A stretch of 64,000 nt of DNA. Origin: Marinicauda algicola. Lineage in GTDB: Bacteria; Pseudomonadota; Alphaproteobacteria; Caulobacterales; Maricaulaceae. The stretch spans positions 1,799,501-1,863,500 of the forward strand of contig NZ_CP071057.1 in NCBI RefSeq assembly GCF_017161425.1, in the 5' to 3' direction. This document shows positions 17,448 to 26,536 of this stretch, piece after piece; position 1 is the first letter of the stretch, and each line of letters starts with the position of its first letter. The translations under genes were made by a program, and so were the position numbers. A model generated the notes under the pieces. That model was not told where the DNA came from, did not search any database, and saw only the letters and a program-made list of their open reading frames with translations.

Positions 17448-19502
17448 ATGAGCGCGTCCCGCCCCCGCGGCGGGGCGCGCTTCATCGTCGTGAACGGAGT
17501 TCGTGTGCTGGACGAGACCGACAGCCCGGCCGCCGCGCTGAAGACCGCGCAGGAGCACATGTATCGGGGCCGCTTCGAGGCGGCGCTGGAGGCGCTCGCC
17601 CCGCTGCTCGGGGCCGAACCGGACCATGCCGAGGCGCTCTACATGCGCGCCGCATGCCTGCGCTATCTGGACCGCCGCGAGGAGGCCTTCGACGCGCTCG
17701 CGGCGCTGAAGGCCGCCGCGCCGGAATTCGGCCGCGCCTATCAGGAGGAGGGCCATCTGCACCGTGCGCGCGGCCGCGAGCAGGAGGCCCTCGCCGCCTA
17801 CCGGCGTGCCTGCCGCTTCAACCCGGCCCTGCATGCCAGCTGGATGGCGCAGGCCGAGATCCTCGAGGCGCAGGGCCACGGCGAGGAGGCGCGCCAGGCC
17901 CGGGCCCAGGGCGAGCGCATCCTCGCCTTGCCGAAGGAGCTCGTCTCGGTCACGCACCTGCTGCACGAGGACCGGATCCTGAAGGCGGAGAAGCTGTGCC
18001 GGGCCTTCCTGCAGAAGCACCCCCACCATGTCGAGGCGATGCGCCTGCTCGCCGCGATCGCCAAGCGCTTCGGGGTGATGGAGGACGCCGAGTTCCTTCT
18101 GGAAAGCGCGATCGGCTTCGAGCCGGACAATGTCCAGCTTCGCCTCGACTACATCGAAGTCCTCAGAAAGAGACAGAAATTCGCGAAGGCCCTGGAGGAG
18201 GCCCGCCTCCTTCACGAGCGCGAGCCGGACAACCCGCTCTTTGCTTCCCACCACGCCATAGAGCTGATGCAGACCGGCGACTACCCGGCGGCTATCTCGC
18301 TGTTCGATGCGGTCCTGAAGCGTGTACCCGACGACCCCGCGACGCTCACCTCGCGCGCCCACGCGCTCAAGACCGCCGGGCGCCAGGAGGAGGCCGTCGC
18401 CTCCTATCGCCGCGCCGCCGAGGTCAAACCCGATCACGGCGATGCCTGGTACGGGCTCGCCAACCTGAAGACCTACCGCTTCACCCGCGACGAGATCGCG
18501 GCCATGGAGCGCCAGGAGGCCCGCCCCGACCTCGCCTTCGCCGACCGCATCCATCTCTGCTTCGCGCTCGGCAAGGCACACGAGGATCACGAACGGTACG
18601 AACGGTCGTTCGAGTACTATGCCCGCGGCAACGCGCTCAAGCGCAGGCAGACCCGTTATACCAGCGCGCAGATGGAGGAGGAGTTCGAGGCGCAGAAGCG
18701 CGTGTGCACGCGCGAGCTCTTCGAATCCAAGGGGGAGACGGGCCATCCCGCCCCCGACCCGATCTTCATCGTCGGCCTGCCGCGGGCCGGCTCCACGCTC
18801 ATCGAGCAGATCCTCGCCAGCCACAGCCAGATCGACGGCACGCTGGAACTGCCCAACATCCTCGCCCTGTCCCACCGCCTGCGCGGACGAAAGCGGGTGG
18901 GCGGCCAGACACGCTACCCTGCGATCCTCGCCGAGCTGTCCGGCGAAAAGCTGCGCGAGCTCGGTGCCGACTATATCGAGGGCACGGCGCTCCACCGCCG
19001 CGGCGCGCCCTTCTTCACCGACAAGATGCCGAACAATTTCCGGCATATCGGCCTCATCAAGCTGATCCTGCCGAACGCGAAGATCATCGATGCGCGCCGC
19101 CACCCGATGGCGTGCTGCTTCTCCGGCTTCAAGCAGCTGTTCGCCGAGGGACAGGAATTCACCTACGGCCTCGAGGAGATCGGCCGCTACTACCGCGGCT
19201 ATGTCGACCTGATGGCGCACTGGGACGAGGTGCTGCCCGGCGCGGTCCTGCGCGTGCACCACGAGGACGTGGTCGACGATCTCGAGGGCCAGGTCCGGCG
19301 CATGCTGGACTATCTCGGCCTGCCCTTCGAGCCGGCCTGCGTGGAGTTCCACAAGACCAGGCGCGAGGTGCGAACCGCGAGCTCGGAACAGGTGCGCCAG
19401 CCGATCTTCAGGAGCGGCACGGAACAATGGCGCCATTTCGAGCCTTGGCTCGACGAGCTCAAGACCGCGCTCGGCCCGGCCCTGACCGGCTATCGCGACT
19501 GA
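17448..19502 (+). CDS. TPR-containing sulfotransferase
   Basis: A 684-residue two-part protein. The first 400 residues are TPR helices (AEALYMRAACLRYLDRREEAFDALAAL and later copies). The C-terminal third is a PAPS-dependent sulfotransferase: the 5'-phosphosulfate loop IFIVGLPRAGSTLIEQ near residue 443 and the 3'-phosphate region DARRHPMACCFSGFKQLF near residue 545. Such proteins sulfate a protein or carbohydrate recognised by the TPR arm. It follows the receptor gene by 34 bases and is probably cotranscribed. The target molecule is unknown. Confidence 0.92.
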   Translation: MSASRPRGGARFIVVNGVRVLDETDSPAAALKTAQEHMYRGRFEAALEALAPLLGAEPDHAEALYMRAACLRYLDRREEAFDALAALKAAAPEFGRAYQEEGHLHRARGREQEALAAYRRACRFNPALHASWMAQAEILEAQGHGEEARQARAQGERILALPKELVSVTHLLHEDRILKAEKLCRAFLQKHPHHVEAMRLLAAIAKRFGVMEDAEFLLESAIGFEPDNVQLRLDYIEVLRKRQKFAKALEEARLLHEREPDNPLFASHHAIELMQTGDYPAAISLFDAVLKRVPDDPATLTSRAHALKTAGRQEEAVASYRRAAEVKPDHGDAWYGLANLKTYRFTRDEIAAMERQEARPDLAFADRIHLCFALGKAHEDHERYERSFEYYARGNALKRRQTRYTSAQMEEEFEAQKRVCTRELFESKGETGHPAPDPIFIVGLPRAGSTLIEQILASHSQIDGTLELPNILALSHRLRGRKRVGGQTRYPAILAELSGEKLRELGADYIEGTALHRRGAPFFTDKMPNNFRHIGLIKLILPNAKIIDARRHPMACCFSGFKQLFAEGQEFTYGLEEIGRYYRGYVDLMAHWDEVLPGAVLRVHHEDVVDDLEGQVRRMLDYLGLPFEPACVEFHKTRREVRTASSEQVRQPIFRSGTEQWRHFEPWLDELKTALGPALTGYRD

Positions 19503-19541
19503 CCCGCCCAGACATGCCGCCCCGGCAAGGATGACGCACGC

Positions 19542-21494
19542 ATGAAGAAAATCGAACCGGCCGTCTTCTTTCCCGCCGCGATCCTGGTCTTCGCCGGCGT
19601 CGCCTTCGCGGTCTTCGCCGGCGACACGGCCGAGGCGCTGTTCATCTCGCTGCGCGACACGATCACCGAGACGATGGGCTGGGTCTACACGATCGGGGTC
19701 GGCATCTTCCTCGTCGCCTCGATCATCGTCGCGCTGTCGGACTGGGGCCGCATCAAGCTCGGTCCGGACGATTCAGAGCCCGAATACGCCTTCGCCCCCT
19801 GGTTCGCCATGCTGTTCTCGGCCGGCATGGGCATCGGGCTCATGTTCTTCGCCGTGGCCGAACCGATCACGCACTATCTCCATCCGCCCGAGGGCATGGG
19901 CGAGACGGTCGACGCGGCGCGCGAGTCCATGGTGCTCACCTTCTTCCACTGGGGCATCCATGCCTGGGGCATCTATGTCGTGGTGGGCCTGAGCCTTGCC
20001 TATTTCACCTACCGCCACGGCCTGCCGCTGACCATCCGCTCCGCGCTCTATCCCCTGATCGGGGACCGGATCTACGGGCCGATCGGGCACACCGTGGACA
20101 CGATCGCGGTGCTGGGCACGCTGTTCGGAGTGGCGACCTCGCTCGGCTACGGCGTGACGCAGATCAATGCCGGCCTGAACGAGCTGTTCGGCCTGACCAT
20201 CTCCGCCCCGGTCCAGGTCGTGCTGATCGCGATCATCACCGGCATGGCGACGATCTCGGTCGTCGCCGGGCTCGATGCCGGCATCAAGCGGCTGTCCGAG
20301 ATCAATCTCTATCTCGCGATCGCGCTCCTGCTCTTCGTCTTCCTCGCCGGGCCCACGCTCTTCCTGCTCGGCGCCTTCGTCCAGAATCTCGGCGACTATG
20401 TCGACCAGATCGCCTTCCTGACCTTCAATGTCGACGCCTACGGGGACGGGGGCTGGGTCAATGCCTGGACGCTGTTCTACTGGGGCTGGTGGATCAGCTG
20501 GTCGCCCTTCGTGGGGATGTTCATCGCGCGCATCTCGCGCGGGCGCACGATCCGCCAGTTCATCCTCGGCGTCCTGTTCGGCCCGACCCTGTTCACCTTC
20601 GCGTGGATGACGATCTACGGCAATTCGGCCCTGCGCGAGGCGATCGCGGGCAGCCCGGTGGGCGAGGCGATCCTGGACACGGTGCGCGACGGCAATACCG
20701 AGCTTGCCCTGTTCGCCTTCCTCAATGGCCTGCCGCTGAGTTCGATCACCTCGGTCGCGGCGATCGTCCTGGTCACGACCTTCTTCGTCACCTCATCGGA
20801 TTCCGGCTCGCTGGTGAAGTCCACCCTGGCCTCGGGCGGGGCGCTGCATCCGCCGGTCAGCCAGCGCCTGTTCTGGGCGATCCTGGAGGGCGTCGTCGCG
20901 GCGGTGCTGCTGCTCGTGGGCGGGCTCGCCGCCCTGCAGGCCGCGACCATCGCGGCGGCGCTTCCCTTCACCCTGGTGATCCTGCTCGCCATGGGCGGCC
21001 TGTTCCGGGCCTGGAGCGTGGAAAGCCAGAGAAAGCGCGGCATGAAGACCGCCGCCCAGCTGCCGGTGGAAGGCGCGGCCATGCCCTGGCGCACGCGCCT
21101 CAGGCTGATGTTCTCGCGCCCGAAATCCAGCGAGGTCGACGCCTTCATCCGCGACACCGTCGAGCCCGCCCTGAAGGAGATGGCGAGCGAGCTGGACAAG
21201 CACGGCTACATTACGCGGGTGGAGCGCGAGGAGGGCAAGAGCTGGCTCACCGTGGAGTACGAGGACAGCCCGCCCTTCGTCTACGGGGCGGAGACCAAGA
21301 TCTACGACGAGCCGCACTTCCCCGGCACGCAGGAGGACGAGGACATCGAGGAGGGCTATGCCCGCGCCGAGATCTTCCTGTCCGAAGGCGGCCAGCACTA
21401 CGACGTGTTCGGATACTCAAAGACGCAGATCATCCGCGATGTCCTGCGCCATTTCGAACACCACCTGCAGTGGCTCTATCACCTGGTGAGGTAG
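19542..21494 (+). CDS. BCCT-family betaine/choline-type transporter
   Basis: A 650-residue inner-membrane symporter with 12 predicted spans. The BCCT signature WTLFYWGWWISWSPFVGMFIARISRG.RTIRQFI-type region is near residue 310 and supplies the tryptophans that bind trimethylammonium groups. A cytoplasmic C-terminal domain of about 140 residues (DAFIRDTVEPALKEMASEL onward) resembles that of BetT-type choline carriers. It likely imports choline or glycine betaine for osmoprotection; no bet oxidation genes are nearby. It lies 39 bases after the sulfotransferase gene. Confidence 0.92.
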   Translation: MKKIEPAVFFPAAILVFAGVAFAVFAGDTAEALFISLRDTITETMGWVYTIGVGIFLVASIIVALSDWGRIKLGPDDSEPEYAFAPWFAMLFSAGMGIGLMFFAVAEPITHYLHPPEGMGETVDAARESMVLTFFHWGIHAWGIYVVVGLSLAYFTYRHGLPLTIRSALYPLIGDRIYGPIGHTVDTIAVLGTLFGVATSLGYGVTQINAGLNELFGLTISAPVQVVLIAIITGMATISVVAGLDAGIKRLSEINLYLAIALLLFVFLAGPTLFLLGAFVQNLGDYVDQIAFLTFNVDAYGDGGWVNAWTLFYWGWWISWSPFVGMFIARISRGRTIRQFILGVLFGPTLFTFAWMTIYGNSALREAIAGSPVGEAILDTVRDGNTELALFAFLNGLPLSSITSVAAIVLVTTFFVTSSDSGSLVKSTLASGGALHPPVSQRLFWAILEGVVAAVLLLVGGLAALQAATIAAALPFTLVILLAMGGLFRAWSVESQRKRGMKTAAQLPVEGAAMPWRTRLRLMFSRPKSSEVDAFIRDTVEPALKEMASELDKHGYITRVEREEGKSWLTVEYEDSPPFVYGAETKIYDEPHFPGTQEDEDIEEGYARAEIFLSEGGQHYDVFGYSKTQIIRDVLRHFEHHLQWLYHLVR

Positions 21495-21560
21495 CGGGGC
21501 GGGGCTGCGCGGGCCGGGACGTGCCGCTTCACGCTCCCCGCCCGACCTTCGCCCCGAGGC

Positions 21561-21788
21561 TCACACCTCTTCGAGATCGATGTCCAGGATGGTGATGGTG
21601 AAGGAGTAGGAGGTCTCGCCCTCCTCCACGTTCTTCGACACCACGCCGAGGCATTCGGCGCCCTTGTAGATCTCGGCGCACTCGTCGGCGCGCTGGCGCA
21701 TCTGGACCTTGAGATCCGGGTTGAGCTTGGCGCGCAGGAATTTCTCGACCTTGGCGGCTTCGTCGCGATGGAAAACGGGAGCGCTCAC
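21561..21788 (-). CDS. DUF3126-family protein
   Basis: A 75-residue alphaproteobacterial DUF3126 protein of unknown function (AAKVEKFLRAKLNPDLKVQ, CAEIYKGAECLGVV, EEGETSYSFTITILDIDLEE). Translation starts at GTG with AGAGAGG about 7 bases upstream; a longer ATG frame lacks such a site and would exceed the family length. It lies downstream of cysE on the same strand after 142 bases. Confidence 0.85.
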   Translation of the reverse strand: MSAPVFHRDEAAKVEKFLRAKLNPDLKVQMRQRADECAEIYKGAECLGVVSKNVEEGETSYSFTITILDIDLEEV

Positions 21789-21930
21789 GGGCGGACCTCT
21801 CTTTGTTCTGAACGGCAGGGAAGGATAAGGCGCGCAGCCTAGCGCGCAAGGCGGGCGGATCAACCGGCGAGGGCTGCGCTTCCGTGCGCGGCGGGCTCCC
21901 CGCGAACGGGGAAGGAAAGCGGGCTGCGGG

Positions 21931-22794
21931 CTATTTCGCCCCGCCGGTGTCGTCCAGCGTCTGGTCCATGGTCTTGGACGGCTTCGCGCAGGGTCCGCCG
22001 ACGGGCTTTGCCGGGACGCCGGCCACGGTGCAGCGCGGCGGCACGGGCTTCAGCACGACCGACCCGGCCGCGATGCGGGCCTCGTCCCCGATGGTGATGT
22101 TGCCGAGCACCTGCGCGCCCGCACCCAGAAGCACGCCGTTGCCCACCTTGGGATGGCGGTCGATGCCGGCCGCGCCGGTGCCGCCGAGCGTGACGCCCTG
22201 CAGGATGGAGCAGTCGTCGCCCACCACGGCGGTCTCGCCGATGACGACGCCGGTGGCGTGGTCGATCATGATCCCCTGCCCGATGCGGGCGGCCGGGTTG
22301 ATGTCGACACCGAAGCGCTCGCTGACCCGGCTCTGCAGGTGGAAGGCGAGCGTCTCGCGGCCCTCGTGCCAGAGCCAGTGCGCGATGCGGTGGCCCTGCG
22401 TGGCGTGGAAGCCCTTGAAGTAGAGGAAGGGCTGCAGCAGCGAGCGGCAGGCCGGATCGCGCTCGGCGATGGCGAGCATGTCCGCGGCGGCGTGCTGGGC
22501 GATCTGCGGGTCGGCGCGCAGCGCCTCGTGGACCACGTCGTTGATGACGAGCGCGTCGAGCTGCTTGTCCTCCAGCTTCTCGGCCATGCGGTGGGCGAGC
22601 GCGGCGGCGAAGCTGTCATGGCGCAGGATCGCCGCGTTGACGAAGCTCGCCAGCATCGGCTCCTCGGCCGCCGCGCTCGCCGCCTCCATGCGCAGGCGCG
22701 ACCAGGCGAGCCTGACCGCCTCGGCCCCGCGCGGCGCCGGTGTCCTGACGCCGTGATCCTCGGCGAGCTTCTCGATCGTGTGGTCTGCGCTCAT
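21931..22794 (-). CDS. cysE: Serine O-acetyltransferase
   Basis: A 287-residue enzyme making O-acetylserine for cysteine synthesis. An N-terminal helical domain (to about residue 165) precedes the left-handed beta-helix with hexapeptide repeats. The catalytic region DHATGVVIGE, followed by CSILQGVTLGGTG, is characteristic of CysE, and the tail extends past the helix as in classical SATs. Its ATG overlaps the Nudix gene stop (ATGA), so the two are translationally coupled. Confidence 0.94.
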   Translation of the reverse strand: MSADHTIEKLAEDHGVRTPAPRGAEAVRLAWSRLRMEAASAAAEEPMLASFVNAAILRHDSFAAALAHRMAEKLEDKQLDALVINDVVHEALRADPQIAQHAAADMLAIAERDPACRSLLQPFLYFKGFHATQGHRIAHWLWHEGRETLAFHLQSRVSERFGVDINPAARIGQGIMIDHATGVVIGETAVVGDDCSILQGVTLGGTGAAGIDRHPKVGNGVLLGAGAQVLGNITIGDEARIAAGSVVLKPVPPRCTVAGVPAKPVGGPCAKPSKTMDQTLDDTGGAK

Positions 22795-23399
22795 TTCGCT
22801 CTCTCCCGCGTGGGCGACAGGGCCGCCGCGATGGCTTCGGGAAGCAGGCCCTTGCGACGCATGTAATCGGCCTTGGCCAACATTGCGACCGTGAACGCAT
22901 CACGAATTTGTTCGCTCATGGCAAGGTCCAGGGCCTCGTCGAAGGGCAGCCGGCGCACCGTCATGTCCGCCTCTGCCGCCTCGAGCGCGCGCTCGCCCTT
23001 GCGAAGGCCCCAGGCGAGGAAGGAGAAGGACTGCTCGTCGGTGATCGAGTTCGACAGGTCCATCTGCAGGAATTCCTGCCAGTGGCGTGCCGTGTAGCCA
23101 GTCTCCTCGGCCAGCTCGCGCTTCGCGCTCTCCAGCGGGTCGAGGTCCTTCGCCCCGCCGCCCTCGGGCAATTCCCAGGAATGGGCGTCGAGCGGGAAGC
23201 GGTGCTGGCCGACGAGCAGGGTCGTGCCGTCCTCGAACACGGGAAGGATGCCGATCGCGTAGCCGCGCGGGCTCATCACCCCGTAGAGGCCGGGCGAGCC
23301 GTCGGGCCTCAGCACGTCGTACTCGGCGACCTCCATCCAGGGATTGGAATAGGCCGTGCGGCGCGACAGCACCGTCCAGGGACCGCGTTTCTCGATCAA
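22791..23399 (-). CDS. Nudix hydrolase (ADP-ribose pyrophosphatase-like)
   Basis: A 202-residue Nudix protein. The Nudix box carries the essential REL-x-EET-G metal-binding core (KRELAEETG, about residue 95), but the upstream Glu of the G-x5-E element is replaced by Leu (GGAKDLDPLES). An N-terminal beta domain (VLSRRTAYSNPWMEVAEYDVL) resembles ADP-ribose pyrophosphatases, so the likely substrate is a nucleoside diphosphate sugar. Its stop overlaps the cysE start. Confidence 0.88.
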   Translation of the reverse strand: MIEKRGPWTVLSRRTAYSNPWMEVAEYDVLRPDGSPGLYGVMSPRGYAIGILPVFEDGTTLLVGQHRFPLDAHSWELPEGGGAKDLDPLESAKRELAEETGYTARHWQEFLQMDLSNSITDEQSFSFLAWGLRKGERALEAAEADMTVRRLPFDEALDLAMSEQIRDAFTVAMLAKADYMRRKGLLPEAIAAALSPTRERAK

Positions 23400-23429
23400 G
23401 GCGGGCTTCCTTGCTGCTGCAGGCCGGGC

Positions 23430-26400
23430 TTACGCCGGGACAGGCGCGTTGCGCAAGCGCCAGCCGTGTTCGAGGCGCACGAGCAGCACGAAGGCGGCCG
23501 GCGCGAAGACAAGAGCCAGCACCGCCGAACCCGCGACCCCGCCGGCGACCGCCGCCGCGAAGGGCAGCCAGAAGGCGTCGCCCTCGATCAGGAGCGGGGC
23601 GAAGCCGCCTATGGTGGTCAGCGTGGTCGCCAGGATGTGGCGCGTGGCGTCGACGACCGTCTCGCGCATCGCCGCGCGGTCGCCGGCGCGGGCGGCCTCG
23701 CTGGACCTCAGCGCGGAGAGCACGACGATCGTGCCGTTGATCGACAGCCCGACGAGGCCCATGGCACCGACGATGGCGTTGAAGCCGAGCGGCGTGCCGA
23801 ACAGCCAGACCCCGAACATGGCAAGCCCCACCGAGAGCGCGCCGACGGTGAAGACCACCCCGGCATAGCGCACCGAGTTGAAGGCCAGCACGACCGCCCC
23901 GATCATCAGGATGAGGAGCGGCAGCGCGGTCGACATGAGATTGGCCATCGCCTCGCCCTGGCTCTCCGCCTCGCCTCCCACTTCCAGCCGGTAGCCCGGC
24001 GGCAGCTCGATCCCGGCCGCATCGAGCCGGTCCATGAAGTCGGCGAGCACCGGGGCGGGCAGGACGAAGGGGGCGAGGAAGCCGTAGACCGGGTTCGCGC
24101 GCTCGCCGTCGATGCGGAAGATGCTGGCGATCTGGGGCTCGAGCGAAACCGGCCCGAAACTGCCTGCCGGCGCGGCGGCCAGGCCGGTGCGCGGATCCTG
24201 CGGCAGCGGGATGGCGCCGATGGCCGCGAGCGCGTCGCGGCGGGCTTCGGGGGCGATGACGCGCACCGGCAATTCCTCCACCCCTTCCAGCACGCTGCCA
24301 CCGACGGCGCCGGAGAGATCGGCGCGGATGCGGCCGGCGAGTTCGCCGAGCCTGAGGCCGGCAAGGCTCGCGGAGGCCTCGTCGGCGGCAAGGCGCGCGA
24401 CCGGCTCCCCGGTCAGCATCTGGGCCTGGGTGTAGGTCACGCCCGGCGTTTCGGCGAGGACGGTTCGGATCTCGTCGGCGAGCCGGCCGAGCGTGGCGAG
24501 TTCGGGCCCGATGAGCTTCAGCTCGATCGGGGCGGGGTTGGGCGGGCCCTGCTCGAAGGGCAGGGCGAGGAACTGGGCGTCGGGAAAGCGCTCGCGCGCC
24601 TCGCGCTGGAAATCGGTGACGATGCGCCGGGTGGCCTCCGCGCTCTGCGTGCGCACGAAGCCGGCGGCGTAGTTCGGCCGGCCCGCCTCCCCGGTCACCA
24701 CGTTGTAATAGACCCGCGGCGCGCTCTCACCGATCACCCAGACGATGTCCTCGACGCCCTCGTAGGCCTCCAGCATCGCGGTCGCGGCCTGGGTTCGCAT
24801 GCGGGTCTGCTCCAGCGACGCGGCCGGCGGCAGGGTCATGTTCACCTGGAACATGTCGCGCTCGGTCTGGGGGAAGAACTGGCTCGGCAGGGTTGCCGCG
24901 GCGGCGACGCCGGCCACAGGCAGCAGCACGCCGAGCGCCAGGCCGAGCAGAGGCTGGGCCGTGACCGCGTCGATGAGGCCCCGGTAGAGCCCGGCCAGAC
25001 GGGGCAGGCTCAGCCCGCTGCGCCAGAAGGGCTGGTTTCCTTCGCCTGCCCGTCCGTCGTCGAACCAGGCGGCGAGCGCGATGATCACGGTGAAGGCGAT
25101 GACGAAGGAGCTGGCCACCGCGAAGATCACCGAGATGCCGATCATCGAGATGAACTCGCCCGCCACCCCCGGCATCAGCGCGATCGGGGCGAAGGCGAAG
25201 ATGGTGGTGAGCGTGGAGGCGAGCAGCGGGCCGAACAGGCTCCTGATCGCCTTGTCCACCGCCTCGAGCCGGTCGAGCCCGCGCGCGCGCAGGAGCCGGT
25301 AGTCGTCGACGATGACGATGGCGTTGTCGATCAGCAGGCCGAGCGCGACCACCAGGCCGGTGACCGACATCTGGTGCAGCGGCTCGCCGTAGAGATCGAT
25401 CAGGAAGAGGCACAGCAGCACGGTCAGCGGCAGGGCCGAGCCGACGACGAGCGCGGAGCGCCAGCCCATCATCACGAACAGCACGGCGAACACGATGAGC
25501 GCGGAGAAGCCGAGATTCTGGGCCAGGCCGAACAGGCGGTCGGTGACGTACTCGGCCTGGGCGAAGACGATGTCGACATCGAGGCCGGGCGTCGCCCCGG
25601 CGAAGGCGGCCACCGCCTCCCGCGCCCGCGCGTCCCAGCTGTCGACCTGCAGTTCGGGCTGGAGATAGGCCGCCACGAGGATGGTGCGCGTGCCGTTTCG
25701 CCAGGCCTCGCTCGCGACCGGATCCTCCACCCCGCGCTCGACCTCGGCGATGTCGCCGATGCGCACCAGCCCGTCGCGCGACAGGCCGGGCAACGGCACG
25801 GCGCGGACGCGGTCGAGGGAGTTGAAGCTGCCTTCGACCTCCACGGTGAGGTCGAGCCCGCTGCCCTCCACCCGGCCCGCCGGCGCCTTGGCGTCGGAGG
25901 CGGCGAGGATGCGCGCGATGTCGGCGGCGGTCACGCCGAGCGCGGCGGCGGCCTCGGGATCGAGGACGACGCGCACCTCCTCGCCGGGCGCGCCGAAGAT
26001 CTCCACCTGCTCGGTGCCGGGCACGTTGCGCAGCCGGTCGGCGAGATCGCGCGCGAGCCGGCTCATCGCGCCGTAACCGGCCGGGGCCTCCTCCGGCCAG
26101 GTCAGCGCGACAATGAGGGTCGCCGCGCCCATGTACTGGCGGATCACCTCGGGCCGGCCGACGCCTTCGGGGAAGCCGGCCTCGGCGGCGGCGGCCTGGT
26201 CGCGGATCTTGGTCCAGGCCTGCTCCACCATCGCCTCGGAGAGGTCCTCGCGAATCGACACGTCGACGACCGAGACATTGGCGCGCGAGGTGGAGTGCAC
26301 CTCGTCGATCTCCTCCAGCTCGAGCACCGCCTCCTCGATCGGCTCGGTGACGAGGGCCTCGACCCGGTGCGCGTCGGCGCCCGGGAAGAAGGTGACGACC

Positions 26401-26531
26401 CGGCCGAAACGCTCGACGAGGCTCGGGTCCTCCTGGCGGCCCATCGTGGCGAGCGAGGCCATGCCCGCCGCCAGGATGAGGAAGATCAGCAGCCCGGTCA
26501 GGCGCGGATAGCGGTAGAAGAGCGTCGCCAT
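23430..26531 (-). CDS. RND efflux permease
   Basis: A 1033-residue inner-membrane RND pump of the AcrB fold, with duplicated halves, each with a large periplasmic loop. In the fourth transmembrane helix (GLLIDNAIVIVDD, near residue 400) the second of the usual Asp pair is Asn, and in the tenth (GLSINGTIVV, near residue 932) the usual Lys is replaced, so the proton relay differs from AcrB. Its start lies 5 bases after the adaptor stop, so they form one operon under the TetR gene at 27796-28467. Substrate unknown. Confidence 0.93.
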   Translation of the reverse strand: MATLFYRYPRLTGLLIFLILAAGMASLATMGRQEDPSLVERFGRVVTFFPGADAHRVEALVTEPIEEAVLELEEIDEVHSTSRANVSVVDVSIREDLSEAMVEQAWTKIRDQAAAAEAGFPEGVGRPEVIRQYMGAATLIVALTWPEEAPAGYGAMSRLARDLADRLRNVPGTEQVEIFGAPGEEVRVVLDPEAAAALGVTAADIARILAASDAKAPAGRVEGSGLDLTVEVEGSFNSLDRVRAVPLPGLSRDGLVRIGDIAEVERGVEDPVASEAWRNGTRTILVAAYLQPELQVDSWDARAREAVAAFAGATPGLDVDIVFAQAEYVTDRLFGLAQNLGFSALIVFAVLFVMMGWRSALVVGSALPLTVLLCLFLIDLYGEPLHQMSVTGLVVALGLLIDNAIVIVDDYRLLRARGLDRLEAVDKAIRSLFGPLLASTLTTIFAFAPIALMPGVAGEFISMIGISVIFAVASSFVIAFTVIIALAAWFDDGRAGEGNQPFWRSGLSLPRLAGLYRGLIDAVTAQPLLGLALGVLLPVAGVAAAATLPSQFFPQTERDMFQVNMTLPPAASLEQTRMRTQAATAMLEAYEGVEDIVWVIGESAPRVYYNVVTGEAGRPNYAAGFVRTQSAEATRRIVTDFQREARERFPDAQFLALPFEQGPPNPAPIELKLIGPELATLGRLADEIRTVLAETPGVTYTQAQMLTGEPVARLAADEASASLAGLRLGELAGRIRADLSGAVGGSVLEGVEELPVRVIAPEARRDALAAIGAIPLPQDPRTGLAAAPAGSFGPVSLEPQIASIFRIDGERANPVYGFLAPFVLPAPVLADFMDRLDAAGIELPPGYRLEVGGEAESQGEAMANLMSTALPLLILMIGAVVLAFNSVRYAGVVFTVGALSVGLAMFGVWLFGTPLGFNAIVGAMGLVGLSINGTIVVLSALRSSEAARAGDRAAMRETVVDATRHILATTLTTIGGFAPLLIEGDAFWLPFAAAVAGGVAGSAVLALVFAPAAFVLLVRLEHGWRLRNAPVPA

Positions 26532-26536
26532 CGGCC

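Noticed and set aside
14792-17560. A 922-codon minus-strand frame opposite the TonB-dependent receptor
   Set aside because: The plus strand has signal peptide, TonB box, plug and barrel; the minus frame has no recognisable domain.
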